From an uncultured Vogesella sp. (GTDB lineage Bacteria; Pseudomonadota; Gammaproteobacteria; Burkholderiales; Chromobacteriaceae), in NCBI GenBank assembly GCA_946479405.1, contig CAMLGD010000040.1, positions 1 to 20,005 of the forward strand: a stretch of 20,005 bases of DNA, given 5' to 3'. The position numbers and the translations under genes were made by a program. Positions 14,442 through 20,005 of the stretch are shown here, one piece after another (within the stretch, counting starts at the first letter, position 1; the number at the start of each line of letters is the position of its first letter). A model generated the notes under the pieces. That model was not told where the DNA came from, did no database searches, and saw only the letters and a list, made by a program, of their open reading frames with translations.

Positions 14442-14478
14442 TGCTGCAGATCTCGATAAAGCGGATTCAAGGCGGCGA

Positions 14479-15345
14479 TTATAGCGTCAGTAATTGCAGC
14501 TGCTGGCGCAGTGTATGGCTGCCACCCGGGGGCAGCAGGCGCGCATCGCTGCCGGCGTTGGCCGCTTCCACGCACAGGAACTGCTGCCAGCCGTCGTCCG
14601 GCAGATCGGCCATGTTGGCCGCACCCTGCTGCCATGGCGTCCACACCACGGTGCTGGCGGAACCACTGCTGCTGATGGCAATGCGGCGCTGCCAGTGCGG
14701 ATCGTGCAGTTGGCACGGGCCGGCATGCTGTACCACGGCATCGGTGGCGGCGCGGAATTGCCAGGCTTGCCGCGGCAACTCGGCGGCAAGGCCGCTGAGC
14801 TTGTCGTGGTAGGGCGCACCTTCCAGCCCGCTCAGGCTGGCGGCGCGCAGATCGCCCACTGCCAGATAGCTGTGCAGCGCGGCGCTGACGCTGACTGGTT
14901 CGCTGCCCAGGTTGCGGCTGGTCAGCGCGATATCCAGCCCCGGCCCCAGCTGCAGGGTGAGGCTGGCTTCCAGCTCGGCATGATGCGGAGCCGCCAGTTT
15001 CACGTGAAACCCGTCGTCGCTGCGCGCCACCGCGCTGACCGTCCACAGCGCGGTGCGCACCACGCCGTGTTGCGGCTGGCTCGGGTCGTGCGGGTGTGGA
15101 CCGAACCACGGCCAGCACACGGGAATGCCGCCGCGGATCGCCTTGCCGGCTTCCAGCCGCACCAGCGGCGACAGGTACAGCAGCGGGTGGCCGCCTGTAG
15201 GCGTGAAATCCAGCAGCTGGCCGCCGTACAGGCTTAGCGTGGCGCTGAAGGCCGGATGCTGGAAGGCGAGGCCGGGCATGCCGGGCGCCAGTTCGATGGC
15301 GCGCACGCCGGCAGGAAGCAGGTCGGGGTGGACTGGGTGGGACAT
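14479..15345 (-). CDS. D-hexose-6-phosphate mutarotase (YeaD-like, aldose 1-epimerase superfamily)
   Basis: The 288-residue product belongs to the galactose-mutarotase-like superfamily, YeaD branch, which interconverts alpha and beta forms of hexose 6-phosphates in the cytoplasm. Blocks seen: SLYGGQLLDFTPTGGHPLLY (38-57), AIRGGIPVCWPWFGPH (69-84), PQHGVVRTALW (91-101) with His93, AALHSYLAVGDL (155-166) with His158, and FLCVEAANA with the likely catalytic Glu260. The ATG at 15345 has AAGGA (15353-15357 on the minus strand) 7 bases ahead, which decides against longer frames up to 15444. Two copies of the recurring word (14557-14565 and 14614-14622) lie only 48 bases apart inside it. Confidence 0.9.
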   Translation of the reverse strand: MSHPVHPDLLPAGVRAIELAPGMPGLAFQHPAFSATLSLYGGQLLDFTPTGGHPLLYLSPLVRLEAGKAIRGGIPVCWPWFGPHPHDPSQPQHGVVRTALWTVSAVARSDDGFHVKLAAPHHAELEASLTLQLGPGLDIALTSRNLGSEPVSVSAALHSYLAVGDLRAASLSGLEGAPYHDKLSGLAAELPRQAWQFRAATDAVVQHAGPCQLHDPHWQRRIAISSSGSASTVVWTPWQQGAANMADLPDDGWQQFLCVEAANAGSDARLLPPGGSHTLRQQLQLLTL

Positions 15346-15683
15346 GATGGCATCCTTGCTGGCTCTTTTTGTCATGCGGTGCATCTGCATCTGGCGCGTC
15401 GCCATGAGGCGGGCTGCTAGATTCAGACCATTCTGCGACGCCATTGTTCTGTGGCCGCCGCCTGCACCTTTATCGGTTGCTGCCGGCTACAATGCAGCAG
15501 TTGCCGGCACATTGCCAGCGCCAGCTGCCTGCGGCCAGGCGGCAAGCCGCGGTGAACGATCTGCGGCGTGGCGGTGTGTATGACAAGCCGGGATACACAG
15601 TTACTCGCGGGACATGCCGCACCCCGTTGTTTTTGCCCTGGTCCGTCCGCGCGGGCGGGTACAAGTTCTAAGGAGCATCAATC
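15346..15683. other. Intergenic region between divergent mutarotase and dienelactone hydrolase genes
   Basis: 338 bases. The only firm element is the ribosome site of the dienelactone hydrolase gene, AAGGAG at 15670-15675. TACAAT at 15488-15493 may be a -10 box, but I find no good -35 for it. Short frames through this stretch have no recognisable product. I see no RNA gene. Confidence 0.5.
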
Positions 15684-16385
15684 GTGAATTCTCGCTGGAT
15701 CGATCTGCCATCTGCCACTGGTGAAACCTTTTCCGGCTATCTGTCATTACCGCCGGCCGGCCATGGTCCCGGCATCGTGTTGCTGCAGGAAATCTGGGGG
15801 GTGAACGAGCACATCCGCAGCATGGCCGACCAGTACGCGCTGGATGGCTACGTGGTGCTGACACCGGATGTGTTCTGGCGCCTGGCACCGCGGGTGGATC
15901 TGGCCTACGACGACGCCGGCACGCAGCAGGCCTATGGTTACTACCAGCAGGTGGATACCGCCTTGGCCGCCAGCGACGTGGCGGCGGCAGTGGCCGCCCT
16001 GCGCGCCATGCCGCAGGTCAGCGGCAAGGTGGCCACGCTGGGTTATTGCCTGGGCGGCCAGCTGGCGTTCCGCGCCGCGGCGCTGAGCCAGGCCGATGCC
16101 GCGGTGTGCTACTACGGCGGCGGTATCCATCGCAACCTGGAGCTGGCTGACAAGATCACCATGCCGATCCTGTTCCACTATGCCGGGCTGGATGCCCACA
16201 TCACCCCGGACATGGTGGCGGAGGTGAAGCAGGCATTGGCCGGCAAGCCGGGGGCGGTGTTCCACGATTATCCAGGTGCCGATCACGGCTTCAACTGCTG
16301 GGGCCGCCCCAAGATGTACAACCAGCGTGCCGCCGCGCTGGCGCATGGCCGCAGCCTGCAGTTCCTAGCCGACGCGCTAGGCTGA
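15684..16385 (+). CDS. Dienelactone hydrolase family protein
   Basis: The 233-residue product matches dienelactone hydrolase (carboxymethylenebutenolidase) in length and in all active-site residues: Glu36 (LLQEIWGVNEHI), Cys122 (LGYCLGGQLAFR), Asp170 (HYAGLDAHITP) and His201 (GADHGFNCW). These positions differ by at most one from the classic enzyme of Pseudomonas. The classic reaction hydrolyses dienelactone in chlorocatechol breakdown; most chromosomal copies without such a pathway have an unknown ester substrate, and no catechol genes are seen here. The start is GTG at 15684, supported by AAGGAG 8 bases upstream. It is cytoplasmic and appears to be transcribed alone; an inverted repeat of the recurring word (16403-16426) lies just after its stop. 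Confidence 0.92.
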   Translation: MNSRWIDLPSATGETFSGYLSLPPAGHGPGIVLLQEIWGVNEHIRSMADQYALDGYVVLTPDVFWRLAPRVDLAYDDAGTQQAYGYYQQVDTALAASDVAAAVAALRAMPQVSGKVATLGYCLGGQLAFRAAALSQADAAVCYYGGGIHRNLELADKITMPILFHYAGLDAHITPDMVAEVKQALAGKPGAVFHDYPGADHGFNCWGRPKMYNQRAAALAHGRSLQFLADALG

Positions 16386-16402
16386 GCGGTCGCCTGTACA
16401 CC

Positions 16403-16426
16403 GTTGGCCGCCGTCGTGCGGCCAAC
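16403..16426. repeat. Inverted pair of the recurring word between the hydrolase gene and hutC
   Basis: GTTGGCCGC (16403-16411) and GCGGCCAAC (16418-16426) form a 9-base perfect stem with a 6-base loop. It begins 17 bases after the dienelactone hydrolase stop and ends 31 bases before the hutC ATG. No T-run follows, so any termination would be weak. Compared with the pairs at 2541 and 5095, the arms are in the opposite order. Confidence 0.7.
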
Positions 16427-16445
16427 CTGTTGCCATGCTTTCCCT

Positions 16446-16451
16446 TACAAT
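16446..16451 (+). promoter_or_regulatory. Putative -10 box of hutC, leaderless arrangement
   Basis: TACAAT ends 6 bases before the hutC ATG at 16458, so the transcript would begin at the start codon. No Shine-Dalgarno sequence is present and no convincing -35 is seen at 17 bases. The same TACAAT-to-ATG layout occurs at waaC. Confidence 0.4.
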
Positions 16452-16457
16452 GCCGGC

Positions 16458-17186
16458 ATGAGCACGCCCAAAACCGCCTCCAAGCCGCACTACCTGCGCA
16501 TCCGCGACTTCATTCTCGACGGCATCAAGAGCCGCAGCTTCGCCCCCGGCGCCAAGATTCCGCCCGAGGTGGAGCTGGCGAAACAATTCGGCGTGTCGCG
16601 CATGACGGTGAACAAGGCCATCCGCGATCTGGCCGAGGCCGGCGTGCTGCTGCGCTATGCCGGCGACGGCACCTACGTGGCTGAGCGCAAGGCGGAATCA
16701 CCGCTGCTGGACGTCAACAATATCGCCGAGGAAATCGCCACCCGCGGCCACCAGTACCGTGCCGCGGTGCATTTTGTGCGCGAGGAAGCCGCCAGCGAGG
16801 AAGTGGCGCTGCGGCTGGGGCTGGCGGTGGCGGCGCCGGTGTTCCACTCGCTGATCGTGCATTTCGAGGACGACAGTGCCATCCAGGTCGAAGAGCGCTA
16901 CGTCAGCCCGCAATGGGCGCCGGACTACCTGCAGCAGGATTTCAGCCGCGAAACCCCCAATGCCTACCTGATGCGCACCTGCCCGCTCTCCGACGTGGAA
17001 CACACGGTAGAGGCGGTGTTGCCGGATGCCGAGGAATGCCACCTGCTGGGCGTGGAGCCCAGCGATCCGTGTCTGCGCGTGCTGCGCCGTACCTGGTCCG
17101 GCAAGCACCTGGTGAGTTTTGCCCGCCTGCTGCACCCGGGCGCCAAGTACAAGCTGCGCTCGCAGACGCGGGTACGCAAGCGCTGA
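16458..17186 (+). CDS. hutC: Histidine utilisation repressor HutC (GntR family)
   Basis: The 242-residue product is a GntR/HutC regulator. The N-terminal winged helix-turn-helix covers about residues 10-76 (HYLRIRDFILDGI, then IPPEVELAKQFGVSRMTVNK and GVLLRYAGDGTYVAE), and the C-terminal UTRA ligand domain covers about 90-235, ending with RVLRRTWSGKHLVSFARLLH. In other proteobacteria HutC represses the hut genes and is released by urocanate; here it sits directly upstream of hutI, with matching TGTATATACA sites at 17204-17221 and 17360-17377. The ATG at 16458 begins MSTPKTASKPHYLRIRD and fits the family; longer starts up to 16404 would cross the inverted repeat. It ends before its own terminator at 17236-17269. 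Confidence 0.93.
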   Translation: MSTPKTASKPHYLRIRDFILDGIKSRSFAPGAKIPPEVELAKQFGVSRMTVNKAIRDLAEAGVLLRYAGDGTYVAERKAESPLLDVNNIAEEIATRGHQYRAAVHFVREEAASEEVALRLGLAVAAPVFHSLIVHFEDDSAIQVEERYVSPQWAPDYLQQDFSRETPNAYLMRTCPLSDVEHTVEAVLPDAEECHLLGVEPSDPCLRVLRRTWSGKHLVSFARLLHPGAKYKLRSQTRVRKR

Positions 17187-17203
17187 ACCGGTAGCGCTAA
17201 AGT

Positions 17204-17221
17204 AAATGTATATACATTTAC
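17204..17221. promoter_or_regulatory. HutC operator 1 (between hutC stop and its terminator)
   Basis: TAAATGTATATACATTTA is a perfect 18-base palindrome with the TGTATATACA core known for HutC sites. It begins 18 bases after the hutC stop and lies before the hutC terminator, about 156 bases upstream of operator 2 (centre to centre). Confidence 0.82.
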
Positions 17222-17235
17222 GCAACAACGGATCA

Positions 17236-17269
17236 CAGGCCACGCCAACGCGTGGCCTGTTGTTTTTTA
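17236..17269 (+). terminator. Intrinsic terminator of hutC
   Basis: ACAGGCCACGC (17236-17246) pairs with GCGTGGCCTGT (17251-17261) over 11 bases, with loop CAAC, followed by a T-rich tail to 17269. It separates hutC from the hutI transcription unit, so the two are transcribed independently. Confidence 0.9.
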
Positions 17270-17336
17270 AAGGTTTTTTTAGCAGTTTGCTGTGCCGTCG
17301 TGACCGTGGTGGTTGGTGGTCGGCAGAAAAAAATCC

Positions 17337-17377
17337 TTGACGCGGCGCTGGCGATCAACTAAATGTATATACAATTA
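17337..17377 (+). promoter_or_regulatory. hutI-hutG-hutU promoter with HutC operator 2
   Basis: TTGACG (17337-17342) and TAAATG (17360-17365), 17 bases apart, are good -35 and -10 boxes. The operator TAAATGTATATACAATTA (17360-17377) covers the -10 box and the expected transcription start, so bound HutC would block the polymerase. The leader to the ATG at 17401 would be about 28 bases. Confidence 0.8.
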
Positions 17378-17400
17378 ATCGCGAAACACCGGACAGCACC

Positions 17401-18633
17401 ATGAGCCAACGCACCGACACCCTGTGGATCAACGCCCGCCTCGCCACCTGCGACGCCGCCGTTGCCGCGCCCTATGGCGCGCTGGACGGCCACGCACTGT
17501 GGCTGCGTGACGGCATGATCCACGCCGTGCTGCCGCAGGACGCAGCGCTGCGTGCGTTCGGCGAAGGCGAAATCATCGATGCCAAGGGCGCCTGGATCAC
17601 CCCCGGCTTCATCGACTGCCACACCCACCTGGTGTACGGCGGCAACCGTGCTGCGGAATGGGAAAAGCGCCTCACCGGTGTGCCCTACCAGCAGATTGCG
17701 GCCGAAGGCGGCGGCATCATCTCCACCGTGCGCGCCACCCGTGGCCTGGACGAAGACGAGCTGGCGCTGGTGAGCCTGCCGCGGCTGAAGGCGCTGATGA
17801 AGGAAGGTGTTACCACCATCGAGATGAAGTCCGGCTACGGCCTGACCCTGGCGGACGAACTCAAGCAGCTGCGCGCCGCGCGCCGGCTGCAAGCCGCGCT
17901 GCCGGTGGAAGTGTCCACCACGCTGCTGTCCGCCCACGCGCTGCCGCCGGAATTCGCCGGCGATGCCGATGGCTACATCCGCCACGTGTGCGAGGTAATC
18001 ATCCCCGCCGCCGCGCAGGAAAGCCTGGCCGAGGCGGTGGACGTGTTCTGCGAAGGCGTGGGCTTCAGCCCGGCACAAACCCGCCAGGTATTCGAGACCG
18101 CCCGCGCCCACGGCCTGCAGGTAAAAGGCCACGTGGAGCAGCTGTCCAACCTGCACGGCGCCGAGCTGGTGGCCGAATTCGGCGGCTGGTCTGCCGACCA
18201 TATCGAATTCCTGGACGACGCCGGTGTAGCTGCATTGGCCAAATCCGGCACCGTGGCGGTGCTGCTGCCGGGTGCTTATTACTTCCTGCGCGAAACGCAG
18301 AAACCGCCGGTGGACAAACTGCGCGCAGCTGGTGTGGCCATGGCGGTATCCACCGACCTGAACCCGGGCACCAGCCCGTTCGCCAGCATTCGTCTGGCCA
18401 TGAACCAGGCTTGCGTACTGTTCGGCCTGACACCGGAAGAAGCGGTGCTGGGCACCACCCGCCACGCCGCACAGGCGCTGGGCCGCGGTAGCAGCCACGG
18501 CCGCCTGGCCGCCGGCTATGTAGCCGACCTGCTGCTGTGGGACATCGAACATCCTGCCGAGATCGTGTACGGCCTCGGCACCAATCCGCTGACCCGCCGC
18601 GTGTTCCGTGGCGTGGTGCAGCACGAGGGTTAA
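17401..18633 (+). CDS. hutI: Imidazolonepropionase
   Basis: The 410-residue product matches HutI of the amidohydrolase superfamily, which opens 4-imidazolone-5-propionate to N-formimidoyl-L-glutamate, the third step of histidine breakdown, in the cytoplasm. The metal ligands fit His74 and His76 in GFIDCHTHLVYGGNR, His244 in VKGHVEQLSN and Asp319 in AVSTDLNPGTSP; EMKSGYGLTL (141-150) and SAHALPPEF are further family blocks. The length is normal (400-415). The ATG at 17401 has a poor ribosome site, with only CCGGA upstream, but fits the family start. It is first in the hutI-hutG-hutU operon; hutG starts 3 bases after its stop. A very long antisense frame across it is a codon-bias shadow. Confidence 0.96.
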   Translation: MSQRTDTLWINARLATCDAAVAAPYGALDGHALWLRDGMIHAVLPQDAALRAFGEGEIIDAKGAWITPGFIDCHTHLVYGGNRAAEWEKRLTGVPYQQIAAEGGGIISTVRATRGLDEDELALVSLPRLKALMKEGVTTIEMKSGYGLTLADELKQLRAARRLQAALPVEVSTTLLSAHALPPEFAGDADGYIRHVCEVIIPAAAQESLAEAVDVFCEGVGFSPAQTRQVFETARAHGLQVKGHVEQLSNLHGAELVAEFGGWSADHIEFLDDAGVAALAKSGTVAVLLPGAYYFLRETQKPPVDKLRAAGVAMAVSTDLNPGTSPFASIRLAMNQACVLFGLTPEEAVLGTTRHAAQALGRGSSHGRLAAGYVADLLLWDIEHPAEIVYGLGTNPLTRRVFRGVVQHEG

Positions 18634-18636
18634 GCA

Positions 18637-19569
18637 ATGACTATCGACATGAGCATGTGGACCGGGCGCGTGGACGCCGCCGAGGGCGACCTGGCCCGCC
18701 GCTGGCACCAGGCAGTGCAGCCGCTGGCTGCAGGCGTGGCACCGGGCATCGCCATTCTCGGCTTTGCCTGTGACGAAGGCGTGCGCCGCAACCAGGGCCG
18801 CACCGGCGCCGTGGCCGGCCCGCTGGCACTGCGCAAGGCACTGGCCAATCTGGCCTGGCACCCGACGCTGCCGCTGTACGACGCCGGCACCGTGGTGTGC
18901 GACGACGGCGACCTGGATGCCGCGCATCAACGGTTGGCCGCAAGCGTCACCGCCATCGTGCAAGCCGGCCACCTGCCGCTGGTACTGGGTGGCGGCCACG
19001 AAACCGCCTACGGCCACTGGCTGGGCCTGGCCAATGCCAGCCACGGCAAGCGCATCGGCATTGTGAACTTTGACGCCCACTTCGACCTGCGCAGCGCGGC
19101 GGAAGCCACCAGTGGCACGCCGTTCGCACAGATTGCTGCCGAATGCGCGCAGCGTGGCCAGAACTTCCGCTACCTGTGCCTGGGCGTGGCGGAAACCGCC
19201 AACACCCGCGCGCTGTTCGAATCTGCGGCCAAGCTTGGCGCCGAGTGGCGGCTGGACAGCGACATGACCGCCTGGCAGCTGGCCGATGCCCGCCACCAGC
19301 TGGCCGAGTTCGTCGACAGCGTGGACGCGGTGTACCTGACCATCGACCTGGACGTATTGCCGGCGGCGCAGATGCCGGCGGTATCGGCCCCGGCCGGCTA
19401 CGGTGTGGACATCAGCGTGGTGGAAGCGCTGGTATCCCGCATCGCCAGGAGCGGCAAGCTGATCGGCGCCGACCTGGTGGAATTCAACCCGACATTCGAT
19501 CAGGACAGCCACGGCGCCAAGGCGGCGGCGCGGCTGGCGTGGTCGATCACGCGCCAGCTGCGGCGCTGA
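18637..19569 (+). CDS. hutG: Formimidoylglutamase (arginase-family HutG)
   Basis: The 310-residue product is a ureohydrolase (arginase/agmatinase superfamily) that cleaves N-formimidoyl-L-glutamate to glutamate and formamide. The di-manganese ligands lie in LVLGGGHETA (His121), VNFDAHFDLR (Asp146, His148, Asp150) and LTIDLDVLPAA (two Asp), followed by MPAVSAPAGYG and ADLVEFNPTFD typical of the family. Its place in the hut operon, 3 bases after hutI, supports formimidoylglutamase over arginase or agmatinase. Presence of this enzyme suggests the one-step route, without HutF and a formylglutamate deformylase; those could still exist elsewhere. A copy of the recurring word sits at 18932-18942, writing Leu-Ala-Ala with the uncommon TTG codon. 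Confidence 0.94.
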   Translation: MTIDMSMWTGRVDAAEGDLARRWHQAVQPLAAGVAPGIAILGFACDEGVRRNQGRTGAVAGPLALRKALANLAWHPTLPLYDAGTVVCDDGDLDAAHQRLAASVTAIVQAGHLPLVLGGGHETAYGHWLGLANASHGKRIGIVNFDAHFDLRSAAEATSGTPFAQIAAECAQRGQNFRYLCLGVAETANTRALFESAAKLGAEWRLDSDMTAWQLADARHQLAEFVDSVDAVYLTIDLDVLPAAQMPAVSAPAGYGVDISVVEALVSRIARSGKLIGADLVEFNPTFDQDSHGAKAAARLAWSITRQLRR

Positions 19570-19656
19570 ACGGATACCGCGGCCGGACTGACAGCCGGCG
19601 GCGGCGAAAGCAGTGAACAACACCTGACAGAGCACAACCCATTTAGGAGCACTCCC

Positions 19657-20005
19657 ATGACTGACCCACGTTTCGACGCTAGCCGCGTCATCCGCGCCCC
19701 GCACGGCACCGAACTGCACTGCAAGAACTGGATCGCCGAAGCGGCCTACCGCATGATCCAGAACAACCTCGACCCGGACGTGGCGGAAAACCCGCAAGGG
19801 CTGGTGGTGTACGGTGGCATCGGCCGTGCCGCGCGCAACTGGGAGTGCTACGACCAGATTCTGGCGTCGCTGAAAGACCTCAACGAAGACGAAACCCTGC
19901 TGGTGCAATCCGGCAAGCCGGTAGGCGTGTTCAAGACCCACGCCAACGCCCCGCGCGTGCTGCTGGCCAACTCCAACCTGGTGCCGAAGTGGGCCAACTG
20001 GGAAC
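19657..20005 (+). CDS. hutU: Urocanate hydratase, N-terminal part (runs off right edge)
   Basis: The first 116 residues are present, of about 555-560 usual for HutU. The sequence [20 protein letters not shown], then [20 protein letters not shown], and [15 protein letters not shown] with [20 protein letters not shown] is diagnostic. The enzyme adds water to urocanate with tightly bound NAD+, giving imidazolonepropionate for HutI. The ATG at 19657 follows AGGAG at 7 bases, the best ribosome site of the hut genes. It lies 87 bases after hutG; that gap has a GC-rich inverted repeat but no promoter that I can support, so it is likely the third gene of the operon. hutH is not in view and probably lies further right. 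Confidence 0.97.
   Translation, partial: MTDPRFDASRVIRAPHGTELHCKNWIAEAAYRMIQNNLDPDVAENPQGLVVYGGIGRAARNWECYDQILASLKDLNEDETLLVQSGKPVGVFKTHANAPRVLLANSNLVPKWANWE

Noticed and set aside
15444..15671. Small plus-strand frames in the 15346-15683 gap
   Set aside because: No ribosome site, no recognisable product, and they end right at the ribosome site of the dienelactone hydrolase gene.
17359..19941. Antisense open frame of 860 codons across hutI, hutG and hutU
   Set aside because: It is a mirror of high-GC codon bias; the translation is low-complexity (rich in Gln, Ala, Gly, His, Arg) with no domain, while the plus strand carries three clear hut enzymes.

Overview
The window looks like about 20 kb of chromosome from a high-GC betaproteobacterium, most plausibly Neisseriales/Chromobacteriaceae (Vogesella, Chromobacterium or Aquitalea type). 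I judge this from the protein families, the codon use (CTG, GCC, GGC dominate) and the waaC-waaA pair. The taxon is inferred, since there is no rRNA gene. I see no insertion sequence, prophage, CRISPR array or tRNA. Most genes are housekeeping or catabolic; the unexpected signals are in short DNA motifs.

Layout. 1-1243 (-): 5' part of a large indolepyruvate ferredoxin oxidoreductase, with a LiuR-like (MerR-type) operator and promoter upstream. 1576-2481 (+): rarD-type EamA transporter. 2669-5076 (+): a tight four-gene unit (GNAT acetyltransferase, AlaX-type alanyl-tRNA editing protein, GFA-family zinc protein, EamA transporter) closed by a strong terminator. 5282-5977 (+): serine esterase, meeting tail to tail a DUF4337-like membrane protein (5974-6543, -). 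An inositol-monophosphatase-family gene (6685-7476, -) diverges from rsmE (7625-8353, +). A cold-shock/DUF1294 membrane protein (8468-9064, +) converges on an S66 peptidase (9072-10076, -). A family 2 glycosyltransferase (10246-11025, -) diverges from waaC-waaA (11533-13754, +); all three are probably LPS core genes. A bidirectional terminator separates waaA from a CxxC protein of unknown function and a hexose-6-phosphate mutarotase (13824-15345, -). A dienelactone hydrolase (15684-16385, +) precedes the histidine utilisation locus hutC-hutI-hutG-hutU (16458-end, +), which runs off the right edge.

The hut genes form a pathway: HutU, HutI and HutG act one after another on urocanate to give glutamate and formamide, and HutC represses through two TGTATATACA operators. 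The arginase-type HutG indicates the one-step formimidoylglutamase route.

Two DNA signals stand out. (1) A short word, GGTTGGCCGCA or its complement, occurs 11 times, and its core GTTGGCCGC 21 times, inside genes on both strands and as inverted pairs between genes, one of them forming a terminator. This is how the DNA uptake sequences of Neisseriaceae and Pasteurellaceae behave, but it is not a DUS I know. (2) Five perfect DnaA boxes (TTATCCACA) and several one-mismatch boxes lie on both sides of the glycosyltransferase gene, with an AT-rich tract, and no dnaA in view. This could be a replication origin or a DnaA-titration locus.
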